From assembly GCF_030068545.1 (NCBI RefSeq), contig NZ_JASJOR010000020.1, forward strand, positions 62,001-126,000: DNA of 64,000 nucleotides. Reading direction: 5' to 3'. Source of the stretch: Xanthocytophaga flava (GTDB lineage Bacteria; Bacteroidota; Bacteroidia; Cytophagales; 172606-1). The position numbers were made by a program, and so were the translations under genes. Under the pieces are notes generated by a model that searched no databases, was not told where the DNA came from, and saw only the letters and a program-made list of their open reading frames with translations. Shown piece after piece: positions 55,784 to 64,000 of this stretch (position 1 is its first letter; each line of letters opens with the position of its first letter).

Positions 55784-56379
55784 ATTTGACAATATAATAA
55801 CAGTATTAGAAATAATATAGGCAATTATTGTAATATATTCATTTTATACAATTTGATAAATATGGTTAGTAGGGTATTTCCGATAAAAGTAAATACGATT
55901 ATTTACACTTTTTCATAAATACAATTCAGACTTTGATTATCAATATTTTGAAATATTTTCCCCAATAGTATAAACAAGTCCATAAAAGATAATTCACTCA
56001 GACAAACCTACAGCCAACAAATTGATAATCAAACACATATACTCACCTACAAATTTCCAGTGATACTACTTGCCGTAGGACAAAGCATTTTCGTATCTCT
56101 TCCCACTATTCACCTATTCCAAATATTTCTACTGGAGTATAGATAAAATAGGACTTCTCCCAGAAATTTCAAATCTCCTATAAGACATACATACGAAAAA
56201 AAGACAAATATGGTTTGGACTGTTTTAAACGGAATGAAAAATGTTCCTGCCTAATTATTAGGATATAACAGACATAAACGGAAAAAAAGAAATACATTTT
56301 AAATTATTGGAGCTAATTCTTATTGAGAAAACACTAGCTCCATAGTGACATTCAGAGAAGGTGTACAGGATAGAACTAA
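55784..56379. other. AT-rich gap without recognisable genes
   Basis: No ORF, RNA or repeat of note. A weak GGAGCTA/TAGCTCC inverted repeat at 56309-56341 could terminate rimK, but there is no T-run. Confidence 0.4.
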
Positions 56380-57282
56380 TCAAACGCCAATTTTATCTTT
56401 TTTATTAATTGTGACATTCTTCTCTACATACTGAATAATCATATCTGCAATATCAATACCGGTTGCAGCCTCGATTCCTTCCAGGCCAGGTGATGAATTT
56501 ACCTCTATAACTAAAGGCCCCCGATGTGAAGGAAGCATATCCACTCCCGCAATTCCTAATCCCATAGCCTCCGCTGCTGCAATAGCAGTTTCTTTTTCTG
56601 CTTTTGATAATTTAATTGGCTCTCCCTTTCCACCTCTGTGCAAATTAGATCGGAAGTCGCCCAGTTTACTCTGGCGTCGCATAGCTCCTATTACTTTGCC
56701 ATTTACAACGAATGCCCTTATATCAGATCCATTTGCCTCACCTACAAACTCCTGTACCATGATATTAGTTTTCATATCATAGAAAGTTTCTATGATTGAT
56801 TTAGCCGCTTTACGGGTTTCAGCCATCATCACTCCAATTCCCTGTGTCCCTTCCAGAAGTTTGATTACAACAGGCACCCCTCCTACCTGAGAAAGAATAG
56901 AGTCTATAGCAGATGAATCTGTTGCAAAGGCTGTTTTAGGTAGTCCAACACCTGCTTTTGACAGAATCTGAAGGCTACGTAGCTTATCACGTGAGCGTGT
57001 AATAGCCAATGATTTTACAGCACTAAATACCTGCATCATCTCAAACTGTCGCACAATAGCAGTGCCATATTGTGTTACAGAATGGCCAATACGGGGAATC
57101 ACTGCATCTATACTTGTCAGAGGCTTACCTTCATAATGAACCATAGGGTTACCACGTTCAATAACAGCATAACACTTAAGATGGTCCAATACCAGTACCT
57201 CATGGTGACGTTTTCGGGCAGCCTGAACTAATCGTTTGGTTGAGTATAGATCCGCGTTACGGGACAATATAGCAATGCGCAT
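56380..57282 (-). CDS. rimK: RimK-like ATP-grasp alpha-L-glutamate ligase
   Basis: The 300-residue protein has the ATP-grasp fold with the RimK pattern: MRIAILSRNADLYSTKRLVQAA, LKTL/LLEGTQGIGVMM (phosphate-binding loop), MVQEFVGEANGSDIRAFVV and AGVDMLPSHRGPLVIEVNSSPGLEGIE near the end. E. coli RimK adds glutamates to ribosomal protein S6. A RimB-like gene lies upstream on the same strand across a 224-bp gap, consistent with a rim pair. Confidence 0.92.
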   Translation of the reverse strand: MRIAILSRNADLYSTKRLVQAARKRHHEVLVLDHLKCYAVIERGNPMVHYEGKPLTSIDAVIPRIGHSVTQYGTAIVRQFEMMQVFSAVKSLAITRSRDKLRSLQILSKAGVGLPKTAFATDSSAIDSILSQVGGVPVVIKLLEGTQGIGVMMAETRKAAKSIIETFYDMKTNIMVQEFVGEANGSDIRAFVVNGKVIGAMRRQSKLGDFRSNLHRGGKGEPIKLSKAEKETAIAAAEAMGLGIAGVDMLPSHRGPLVIEVNSSPGLEGIEAATGIDIADMIIQYVEKNVTINKKDKIGV

Positions 57283-57506
57283 AAAGGTTCTTTGTGATTA
57301 AATTAGCTGGTTAACAGATCTCTGCAATAGAGATTATCAGCAAGGCAAAACATGGATAGTATTTGCGTAATTGAGCTAAGAAAGATAAAATATTATCTTC
57401 AAAGAAAGAAAAACCTGAGGAGAAATGAATGAGAATTTTATGAAGGAATTGTTATGATTTTACCTACCTTTTACATCTATCGTACCATTCTACAAAATAC
57501 TATTAT

Positions 57507-58010
57507 TCATTCTTCTGCATCTATGTCTAGTCCCATAAAATCCGGATTATTTTTTTCAGAATCAGACTGTCCCATCTTTTGATGATAGGACACATCGATA
57601 AGAGCTACATCTACCAGAAACCTGTTTTTTAGCATTTTGCGTCCCAGTAAAACCGGAAATCGCATATTCTCACGATCGGACAAAGAAAACTCTACCAGTA
57701 TCCTTTCGCCAAATAAAATGATGTATGTCTCTATAAAATACCGTTTCTCAACATGCCCGGAAGAACTTCTTACTTTCTTCTTACGAAATCGGGAAGTAAT
57801 ATATCTCCGATGCTCTATTACAGGTATATGAGAATCAAGAATATGAAAGCTGATATAACGCTTTCCTTTTTTTTTATATAGCTTAATCTTAGAACAATGG
57901 ATAGCAGATGAATATGCTCCTGTATCTATCTTAGCACCAATGTTTATTGCACCAAAGTCTGGTAAATCTATCCTATCAAAACGCCCGATAATCTGCCGCA
58001 ATCCTTCCAT
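57507..58010 (-). CDS. RimB-like putative protease (Zn_protease / retropepsin-like family)
   Basis: The 167-residue protein has the DTGAYSSAIHC motif (residues about 29-39), which begins the retropepsin-like fold, with a later RFPVLLGRKML. Pfam calls it an ATP-dependent zinc protease, and in Pseudomonas it is the RimB member of the rimABK operon. It sits next to rimK here, without rimA. Its C-terminal tail is acidic. Whether it acts as protease is unknown. Confidence 0.78.
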   Translation of the reverse strand: MEGLRQIIGRFDRIDLPDFGAINIGAKIDTGAYSSAIHCSKIKLYKKKGKRYISFHILDSHIPVIEHRRYITSRFRKKKVRSSSGHVEKRYFIETYIILFGERILVEFSLSDRENMRFPVLLGRKMLKNRFLVDVALIDVSYHQKMGQSDSEKNNPDFMGLDIDAEE

Positions 58011-58072
58011 TCTGAAAAATAAGAGATTAATATAGTTGCTTGTGAACGTATTTTCAACTTAGTCTATCACAA

Positions 58073-59200
58073 TTAGCTTTTTATACCGGATGCCACCTGT
58101 AAAGAAGTGTCTAAGAAAATAATACGTGGACTGGCATTACGTTCCAGGTGTAGAATAGCATCATTAAAATAACCAAACAAACGTTCGGCTCTTTCCGGTG
58201 TTATTACTTTGGCAAAGCCTTGTACAAATGTCATTTCCTCCCCTTCCAAACGGATTAATTGTGGTTCATTGTAGGTATAAACCAAAGACTCCCTCACCAT
58301 ATTTATACCATATTGCAATACATTCTTCTGAGCTTCCCGTGGCATTGCGGCCAGTTTATCAGCATTCTTTACAATGTCTGTCAGTCTCTTTTCCAGTTGA
58401 AAACACAAACGCATCCAGTCTCTGAAAAGCTCATGCTGATCATTTTTTACTTCATTGCTCAAACGTATCGCTTCATTGAGATTTCCATCGGCCAAATGAG
58501 CAATCTGACCAGCACGCTGAGGTTCTACCCGTAATTTAGCGATTAACACCTGACTAATCTCCTGATCTGTAAAAGATCGCACCCGAACCATCTGTGTACG
58601 AGAAATGATAGTGGTCAGCAACCTGGCAGGGTCCTGACAAACCAATAGAAATAATGTTTTTGGAGGAGGCTCTTCCAGTATCTTCAGCAAAGCATTGGCA
58701 CTAGTTATATTGAGCATCTCCGGCAACCACATAAACAGGACTTTATAATCAGCCTCATAAGGTTTCAAACTGAGTCGTTGAATAATCTGACGGCTTTCCT
58801 CCGCAGAAATCTGAGGCTGGCGATTCTCTGTACCTATATAATTAAGCCAGTCCGTGAGAGAGGCATAAGGATTACCAGCCAAAAAGAGACGCCAATCCGG
58901 CAAAAAGTTTTCACTCAATGGATCTTTGGTTACTTTTTTAGTAGCCGCTACAGGAAAGATCTGGTGTAAATCCGGATGAGCTAGTTTACCAATTTTCCGG
59001 CATGAGGGACAAACCCCACAAGCATCATCCGGTTGCTTGTCTTCACAATTAACATACGTTGCATAAGCCCAAGCCAAAGCCAGATTTGCACTCCCTTCAT
59101 TACCAAAAAATAACTGTGCATGATGTATATGCCCTGTCTGCACTGACTGGATAAGAGTTCTTTTTATATCTGCAAGTCCTGGAATCTCTTTAAAAAGCAT
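58073..59200 (-). CDS. holB: DNA polymerase III delta' subunit
   Basis: The 375-residue clamp-loader subunit has a four-Cys zinc module (C52, C61, C64, C67) and LARPDLHQ-like ALEEPPPKTLFLL in the Walker B-like region. It lacks a real Walker A: residues 33-40 (GNEGSANL) have no GKT, as is normal for delta'. It holds the clamp loader that places the beta clamp on DNA. A -7 element lies 20 nt upstream. Confidence 0.9.
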   Translation of the reverse strand: MLFKEIPGLADIKRTLIQSVQTGHIHHAQLFFGNEGSANLALAWAYATYVNCEDKQPDDACGVCPSCRKIGKLAHPDLHQIFPVAATKKVTKDPLSENFLPDWRLFLAGNPYASLTDWLNYIGTENRQPQISAEESRQIIQRLSLKPYEADYKVLFMWLPEMLNITSANALLKILEEPPPKTLFLLVCQDPARLLTTIISRTQMVRVRSFTDQEISQVLIAKLRVEPQRAGQIAHLADGNLNEAIRLSNEVKNDQHELFRDWMRLCFQLEKRLTDIVKNADKLAAMPREAQKNVLQYGINMVRESLVYTYNEPQLIRLEGEEMTFVQGFAKVITPERAERLFGYFNDAILHLERNASPRIIFLDTSLQVASGIKS

Positions 59201-59220
59201 TCGAATAGTTATTAATCATG

Positions 59221-59228
59221 CAAAAGTA
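59221..59228 (-). promoter_or_regulatory. -7 element of holB (TACTTTTG)
   Basis: A perfect TAnnTTTG on the minus strand, 20 nt before the holB ATG. The -33 partner is not clear. Confidence 0.4.
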
Positions 59229-59272
59229 AAAATTGTAGCGCCAGTCTGAAACGAAATACCTGTATTTATATA

Positions 59273-60130
59273 CTACATCTTTGCCTTTTGCTCTTCTGTA
59301 AGATCTTCAAGTGTTACCTCCCTATACATATCCGGAGTATAAACTACCCTTGCAAAATTCTTTGTAACAAGGTCTGTTTCCAGAACCTTCCCACTTTTAA
59401 ACTTAGCAATCTTATTCCGCCATATTTCATTCTTTCTGTAGAACTGATTATTCAACTTTATAAACTCATGTTCCCTCTCTTCTACATGATAGGCAAAGTC
59501 AAATTCTTCTGAGCATCGCAACTCTCCTTCCAAACATTTTTCACTAAGCCAGAGGTTTAGTTGAAAGGTGGCATTTGTAGTATTTTTAAAACAATAGTCC
59601 CGATAATTAAAAAATACAGTAGCTCCACTTCCAAAAGGTAATACCCGATTATGATCCGGAAATGGATCGAAGCTATGGTGATATCGTTCTGTCACTAGTA
59701 ACGGACTATGAATAACCAGCCAATGCAACAGATTGGAGATCTGGCATAAGCCACCGCCAATCCCTGCTCTGGCCTCTCCAAAGGTTAGCTCCATTCCTAA
59801 CTTGTATCCTTTGCGTTTGGTGGGTATTCCAACCAGATTACAGAAAGAAAATGTTTCGCCAGGCTTTATAAGGATATTATTGATCTCTTGTATTGCAATC
59901 TTAAGATTCTCTACTTTATTGTACTGAAGAACAAGATCTGCATCTCCTAGTTTCCGAATCAATACAGACTGGTGCTTTTTTACCCGAAATGGCAGCTTAT
60001 CGTTCTGTTTCTGAAAAGCATAAGATTCCTTATTACATTTCCACCAGATGTATCTGCGTATCCTCTTTTCCCACACAGATAAGAAATACAAAGCAGGATG
60101 GTATTGGCTAAGCAGTTTTCTTCGGGCCAT
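59273..60130 (-). CDS. VanW-family protein
   Basis: The 285-residue protein has the VanW domain: FCNLVGIPTKRKGY, GGGLCQISNLLHWL and DPFPDHNRVLPFGSGATVFFNYRD. The family is named after a gene near the vancomycin resistance cluster but its function is unknown. There is no other Van gene here, so resistance should not be inferred. It lies between holB and the GlmU-like gene on the same strand, possibly a short operon with the GlmU gene (30 bp gap). Confidence 0.88.
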   Translation of the reverse strand: MARRKLLSQYHPALYFLSVWEKRIRRYIWWKCNKESYAFQKQNDKLPFRVKKHQSVLIRKLGDADLVLQYNKVENLKIAIQEINNILIKPGETFSFCNLVGIPTKRKGYKLGMELTFGEARAGIGGGLCQISNLLHWLVIHSPLLVTERYHHSFDPFPDHNRVLPFGSGATVFFNYRDYCFKNTTNATFQLNLWLSEKCLEGELRCSEEFDFAYHVEEREHEFIKLNNQFYRKNEIWRNKIAKFKSGKVLETDLVTKNFARVVYTPDMYREVTLEDLTEEQKAKM

Positions 60131-60160
60131 TATATAGACAATCGCTTCTGTATCCTGTTA

Positions 60161-61348
60161 TTATTTTTCATGAGTAGCGTAAAACACATAGGTCAGTATT
60201 TCACGATCTTCTGGAGTAAGTTGTAGGGCTTTGCGTTCCAATACCCGTTGTGCAACATCTAAAGCCCTATCCAAACGATAGATATCCAGCCCCTCAGCAC
60301 CACCCCAGGTAAAGGAAGGAACATGCTTTGGAGGAAAATTGCCGCCAAAAATATTTGCACTTACTCCTACTACTGTTCCTGTATTAAACATTGTATTGAT
60401 TCCAGCTTTGGAGTGATCTCCCATTACCAGACCAACAAACTGTCGGCCTGTATCCATAAAGTCGTTCTCCACATAACTCCATTGCTTTACTATTCCATAA
60501 TCGTTCTTCAGATTGGAAGTATTGGTATCAGCTCCCAGATTGCACCATTCCCCTAAGATTGAATTCCCCAGATAGCCATCATGACCTTTATTACTAAATC
60601 CAAACAATATACTGTTGCTTACCTCACCTCCTATTTTACAATGAGGACCAATAGTAATCTCTCCTCTCATTTTAGCGCCCAGTGCAACAATGCTACTCTC
60701 TCCTATAGCAAAAGGCCCCCGAATAATACTTCCCTCCTGAATGTCGGCATCTTTTCCTATATAAATAGGACCATTTTCTGCATTCAGGATGCAGGCCTTT
60801 GTTTTGGCTCCTTCTTCCAGAAATATGTGAGAAGGATTATACATAATTGTATGTGGGTCTGTTATTTCTCTGGAAATACGCCCTTCAGTAAGCCATGTAT
60901 AATCTGCACGAATTTGAGAGCCGTTGAGCAGAAAAATATCTGACAGCTGACGTACCTGAGTTAGGGTACCAGTATATGGATGAACGGTAGTATTGCCGGC
61001 TGCAGTGATAACATCTCTACAATCTTTCAACGAATAAGGTATTCTCAGCGCTATCAGCACATTTCCACACTGTAGCGACTCTCCGGGAGCCAGTTGCCCA
61101 ATAGCTGTAACCAAATTCTGATCGGGGCATAATGATCCATTTATCAGCAGGTTATCTTCGCCCCAATCACTTATATATTTTTTCTGCAGAAAATCTTTTG
61201 TAAGATAACTTACTTCACCTTGTAAGAAATGTAGCCATTTTTCAGCAATTGTGACAATTCCCAAGCGAATATGGCTGATTGGACGTGTAAACGTGAGTGG
61301 TAATAATGCCCCATGAACAAGTGGATCGTCAAAAAGTATATAACTCAT
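60161..61348 (-). CDS. GlmU-family sugar nucleotidyltransferase / acyltransferase
   Basis: The 395-residue protein matches the Bacteroidota 'alternative' GlmU family. It begins MSYILFDDPLVHGALLPLTFTRPISHIRLG, without the classical LAAGxGTRM loop. From about 165 it has left-handed beta-helix repeats (IGKDADIQEGSIIRGPFAIGE, GPHCKIGGEVSNSILFG). The probable role is UDP-GlcNAc formation. It begins 4 nt after a TATTTTTG promoter element on the minus strand. Confidence 0.88.
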   Translation of the reverse strand: MSYILFDDPLVHGALLPLTFTRPISHIRLGIVTIAEKWLHFLQGEVSYLTKDFLQKKYISDWGEDNLLINGSLCPDQNLVTAIGQLAPGESLQCGNVLIALRIPYSLKDCRDVITAAGNTTVHPYTGTLTQVRQLSDIFLLNGSQIRADYTWLTEGRISREITDPHTIMYNPSHIFLEEGAKTKACILNAENGPIYIGKDADIQEGSIIRGPFAIGESSIVALGAKMRGEITIGPHCKIGGEVSNSILFGFSNKGHDGYLGNSILGEWCNLGADTNTSNLKNDYGIVKQWSYVENDFMDTGRQFVGLVMGDHSKAGINTMFNTGTVVGVSANIFGGNFPPKHVPSFTWGGAEGLDIYRLDRALDVAQRVLERKALQLTPEDREILTYVFYATHEK

Positions 61349-61352
61349 ACAA

Positions 61353-61360
61353 CAAAAATA
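61353..61360 (-). promoter_or_regulatory. -7 element of the GlmU-family gene (TATTTTTG)
   Basis: A perfect TAnnTTTG, separated from the ATG at 61348 by only 4 nt. The same 4-nt distance occurs at the cyclophilin gene, suggesting near-leaderless mRNA. Confidence 0.5.
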
Positions 61361-61759
61361 AAGGAAGAATTAGAGGAATAAGACTTAAATAATGGATTTT
61401 TCTAACTTTTTTAAAAAAGTTTTTATCCTCACTTTATCACTCATTTATGCCAATTCAGGCATATTTTTTTACTATTTAGGTTTACTTTCCATAAGGATCA
61501 AATACAAAATAAGTGTATATGAATAAAAGTGGCCTGAAAAACATCACAAAACACTCAAACAACTGATTTACAGAAAGTTTAACACGTTTTGTTTTTACGT
61601 TTTATGGCACGTTATTAGTGAAAAATCTATCACAGAGAAGGCTACTCTGATTACTTGATTCGTAACATTCACACGCAATAAATCGTTAAGGATTAAAGTT
61701 TTTTTTACAAATAAACGAGATAATTTTACCTACGTATTTACTCTAATGACATAATTGCT
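61361..61759. other. AT-rich intergenic region
   Basis: It contains an 18-bp loopless palindrome (61404-61421) followed by TTT, and a weak 5-bp hairpin with a T-run at 61447-61470. No tRNA or convincing ORF is seen apart from a hydrophobic 44-codon frame (61392-61526) that is more likely chance. Confidence 0.4.
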
Positions 61760-62035
61760 ATGGAGATGACTCTTGATTACATATCGGTTTGTATATTTTG
61801 CATAATATGTGTAGTAGGAATGGTTTGGCATGTATTAACTGCTAAAAAAACCTCCAGACCTGACAATAACAGTGGTGATGGTGGTGGTGGCATTCCTTCC
61901 GGATTTGAATTTCCTCCCTTTGACCCACCCAGTGGACATGGTCTAAGCCTTGATGACTGGTTGGTCGACAGAATGCCCAAAGATATGGAAGAAGAAAAGT
62001 CTTTAACCCATTTCTTTGAGTTAATGGAAAATTAA
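61760..62035 (+). CDS. small single-TM protein, unknown function
   Basis: The 91-residue protein has one TM segment (about residues 6-27), a Gly/Asp-rich linker (NNSGDGGGG), a Pro-rich stretch (PFDPPSG) and an acidic tail (MPKDMEEEK). It starts with ATG at 61760. No family is recognised. It has a good terminator of its own, supporting that it is transcribed. Confidence 0.6.
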   Translation: MEMTLDYISVCIFCIICVVGMVWHVLTAKKTSRPDNNSGDGGGGIPSGFEFPPFDPPSGHGLSLDDWLVDRMPKDMEEEKSLTHFFELMEN

Positions 62036-62055
62036 AATCTCGGTACTGAATCTAT

Positions 62056-62092
62056 ACACCTCATTTTGCTAACAGCCAAGTGGGGTGTTTTT
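62056..62092 (+). terminator. terminator of the small TM gene
   Basis: ACACCTCA (62056-62063) pairs with 62081-62088 (one T:G) across a 17-nt loop and TTTTT follows. Confidence 0.7.
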
Positions 62093-62150
62093 GTTTTGTA
62101 TATTCTATAAAAACTTAGGAAACAAATCCTCAAAATTGGAAATCCGGTTT

Positions 62151-62158
62151 TATATTTG
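62151..62158 (+). promoter_or_regulatory. -7 element of the cyclophilin gene (TATATTTG)
   Basis: A perfect TAnnTTTG ending 4 nt before the ATG at 62163. No TTTG at the usual distance. The geometry implies a leaderless or almost leaderless transcript. Confidence 0.5.
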
Positions 62159-62162
62159 TCCT

Positions 62163-62861
62163 ATGAAAAAAATTTCATTACTATTCTTACTCTTATGGGC
62201 TCTATTTCCTGCTTCAGCCCAAAAAAAATCTAAAAAAGACTATCTGATTACAATCTCTACAGAATTTGGCACAATGTACGCTATTCTGTATGACCAAACA
62301 CCAAAACACAAAGCCAATTTCATCGCTCTGGCAGATACTGGATTTTATAATGGTACTCTGTTTCACCGTATCATCGAAAACTTCATGATTCAGGGTGGAG
62401 ATCCTACCTCTAAAAAAGCCAAGCCCGGTGACATGTTGGGTGGTGGAGATGTAGGCTATAAAGTACCTGCAGAATTTAATGCTACCCTATTTCATAAGAA
62501 AGGTGCATTGGCGGCGGCTCGTGACAACAATCCTGAAAAAGCATCCAGTGGATGCCAGTTCTACATTGTCCAGGGAAAAAAATTCACAGATCAGGAACTA
62601 GCGACTCAGGAACGGCGGGCAGGTCGTACATTAACTGACTCACAAAAACAAGTGTATAAAACGCTGGGGGGCACCCCTCATCTGGATGGAAATTATACTG
62701 TCTTTGGTGAAGTTATCCAAGGGCTAGATGTACTTGATACCATTGCCAAACAACCCCGCAATGACAAGGACCGCCCTCAGAAAGACATTGCGATGCAGAT
62801 AAAAGTAGAAAAACTCAAAAAGAAGAAAATTACGAAGAAGTTTGGGTATACATATGAATAA
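62163..62861 (+). CDS. cyclophilin-type peptidyl-prolyl isomerase, exported
   Basis: The 232-residue protein starts at the ATG of MKKISLLFLLLWALFPASAQ, a signal peptide cut after about residue 20. The longer frame back to 62085 has no start-site support. The cyclophilin core shows FHRIIENFMIQGGDPT, GALAAARDNNPEKASSGCQFYIV and the late GNYTVFGEVIQGLDVLDTI. It catalyses proline isomerisation in the periplasm. Insertion ERRAGRTLTDSQKQVYKT is typical of Bacteroidota members. Confidence 0.93.
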   Translation: MKKISLLFLLLWALFPASAQKKSKKDYLITISTEFGTMYAILYDQTPKHKANFIALADTGFYNGTLFHRIIENFMIQGGDPTSKKAKPGDMLGGGDVGYKVPAEFNATLFHKKGALAAARDNNPEKASSGCQFYIVQGKKFTDQELATQERRAGRTLTDSQKQVYKTLGGTPHLDGNYTVFGEVIQGLDVLDTIAKQPRNDKDRPQKDIAMQIKVEKLKKKKITKKFGYTYE

Positions 62862-62930
62862 TACAATGTGAGTCTTTTCTCATATAACTAAAGTAATTAT
62901 TCAACCTTATCCAACTCTAAACTTCTTTCT

Positions 62931-63563
62931 ATGCAATTTTACTTTATCGATACAAACAAACAAGTTACAGATGCCTGGAGTAAAGTATTCGAAGGCATAC
63001 CTAATGTGTCTGTCCTTAATGATTCTATTTTCGAGCACCCATGTGATGCCATTGTCAGTCCCGCCAATAGCTTTGGCTATATGAATGGTGGGATTGACTT
63101 TGTAATCTCTAAAAATCTGGGATGGCACATTGAGAAAAGACTACAAAAGATCATTCGTGAGAAATATTATGGTGAACTACTGGTCGGACAAGCAGAGATT
63201 GTATCAACCGATCATGCCAGTTTTCCGTATCTGATTTCAGCACCAACTATGCGTCTCCCAATGACGATACTACGCACTCCTAATGTATATCTGTGCATGA
63301 AAGCCATAGTAACTCTGCTTCAATATGGAAAGTTTGCAGATGGGCAACAGATAAAAGATAAAGTTAACTCAGTAGCTATTCCAGGTCTTGGAACAGGTAT
63401 AGGACAGTTTCCTCCTATATTATGTGCCAGACAAATGCGCATTGCATGGGAAGATGTCATGAATGAGAAACATACCACTGAAAAAGGCTGGGAAGAAATG
63501 CGATCTAACTACGCCTATTTTTATACAGGTGATCCAAAAGATCTGAAATACCCTATACCTTAA
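62931..63563 (+). CDS. macro-domain protein
   Basis: The 210-residue protein is one macro domain. The ADP-ribose-binding loops are AIVSPANSFGYMNGGID (about residues 40-56) and PGLGTGIGQFP. Macro domains bind or hydrolyse ADP-ribose on proteins or nucleic acids. No sirtuin or ADP-ribosyltransferase is adjacent, so the partner is unknown. The gene is a single unit between the cyclophilin and the SDR gene. Confidence 0.85.
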   Translation: MQFYFIDTNKQVTDAWSKVFEGIPNVSVLNDSIFEHPCDAIVSPANSFGYMNGGIDFVISKNLGWHIEKRLQKIIREKYYGELLVGQAEIVSTDHASFPYLISAPTMRLPMTILRTPNVYLCMKAIVTLLQYGKFADGQQIKDKVNSVAIPGLGTGIGQFPPILCARQMRIAWEDVMNEKHTTEKGWEEMRSNYAYFYTGDPKDLKYPIP

Positions 63564-63607
63564 AAGGAAAACCAGACACTTATTTATATTCAAGCATACA
63601 TTTATCC

Positions 63608-64000
63608 ATGAAAAAGATCCTTCTTACCGGCTCCAATGGTTTATTAGGCCAAAAACTGGTTCAGTTAATACTGGATCAGGGGCAATATGAACTTATCGCA
63701 ACAGCACGGGGTGAGAACCGCCTGCCTATTCTGGAATCAGGCAAAGGAACTTACCGCAATCTGGATGTTACCAATCGGGAAGAAGTGCTGCAGGTAATGA
63801 CAGAGTTCAAACCTGACTATGTAATCCATACTGCAGCAATGACCAATGTAGACCAATGTGAATCAGAACGTGAAGGATGTTGGAAACTCAATGTTGATGC
63901 AGTACAATACCTTGCAGAGGCTTGTACTGCTCACAATGCATTTCTATTACACCTTTCTACTGACTTTATCTTCGATGGAGCAGCTGGCCCTTATGATGAA
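63608..64000 (+). CDS. NAD(P)-binding sugar-nucleotide reductase (RfbD-like SDR), 3' end outside window
   Basis: The ATG at 63608 opens MKKILLTGSNGLLGQKLVQL, the extended SDR GxxGxxG motif, and the frame runs to the window end (131 codons). YVIHTAAMTNVDQCE and LLHLSTDFIFDGAAGPYDE resemble dTDP-4-dehydrorhamnose reductase RfbD. The catalytic Tyr-Lys pair lies outside the window. Exact sugar substrate is unknown. Confidence 0.85.
   Translation, partial: MKKILLTGSNGLLGQKLVQLILDQGQYELIATARGENRLPILESGKGTYRNLDVTNREEVLQVMTEFKPDYVIHTAAMTNVDQCESEREGCWKLNVDAVQYLAEACTAHNAFLLHLSTDFIFDGAAGPYDE

Noticed and set aside
59273..60130. vancomycin resistance gene
   Set aside because: VanW domain alone says nothing about resistance, and no vanA/H/X/R/S gene is present.
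61392..61526. 44-codon hydrophobic ORF
   Set aside because: It is AT-rich, contains a loopless palindrome, lacks a promoter or terminator and has a composition expected by chance.

Overview
The window is a stretch of chromosome from a Bacteroidota bacterium, most likely of the order Cytophagales. The evidence is: a PorX-type response regulator fused to a PglZ domain (a type IX secretion regulator), an LpxC-FabZ fusion, the 'alternative' GlmU family, an FtsI-type penicillin-binding protein ending in a PASTA domain, a CrtD/CrtI-family carotenoid desaturase, promoters of the TTTG-N19/20-TAnnTTTG type, and almost no Shine-Dalgarno sequences. The DNA is AT-rich. No phage, insertion sequence, integrase, rRNA or CRISPR array is visible. 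Most genes are core housekeeping genes in short operons or single units.

Layout. 0-9.4 kb: end of a CHAT protease-like gene; porX; an HD phosphohydrolase; the lipid A genes lpxD, lpxC-fabZ and lpxA; a secreted GH16 glucanase. 9.5-20 kb: a small membrane protein, tRNA-His, pyrC, a peroxiredoxin, an acyl-CoA dehydrogenase, a sterol desaturase-like protein, a periplasmic trehalase, a methyltransferase, ruvB, a DUF4240 protein and a lone moaD. 19.7-20.25 kb: an unusual gene-free block of hairpins, palindromes and 28-bp repeats. 20.25-32 kb: polA, membrane proteins, a lone nuoA, glgE and a TreS-maltokinase fusion. 32-46 kb: aspS, an acetyltransferase, a crtD-like gene, rplU-rpmA, nfu, a metallopeptidase-like protein, FKBP, nrnA, ndk, an M3 peptidase, and two very small genes (55 and 51 codons). 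46-55 kb: membrane proteins, an FtsI-like PBP, and a WGR/HEAT plus SWIM zinc-finger gene pair followed by a large RNA-like foldback. 55-64 kb: a small HTH protein, rimK with a RimB-like protease, holB, VanW, the GlmU-family gene, a cyclophilin, a macro-domain protein and a truncated SDR gene.

How genes work together. LpxA, LpxC and LpxD catalyse the first three lipid A steps, and the fused FabZ supplies hydroxyacyl-ACP chemistry. TreS-maltokinase and GlgE form a trehalose to maltose to maltose-1-phosphate to alpha-glucan route. The periplasmic trehalase at 14.7 kb hydrolyses the same disaccharide in another compartment. RimK and the RimB-like protease resemble the ribosomal protein S6 modification system.

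The most unusual material is a dispersed intergenic element. One copy lies at about 19.9-20.1 kb and a degenerate inverted copy at about 39.7-39.9 kb, 48 of 56 bases identical over an ungapped core by hand alignment. It is built on a TGCGCATARYTCACRGCAA motif that recurs every 28 bp and also appears head-to-head in palindromes. The WGR/SWIM pair without its usual MoxR/VWA partners is the best candidate for a poorly described protein system.
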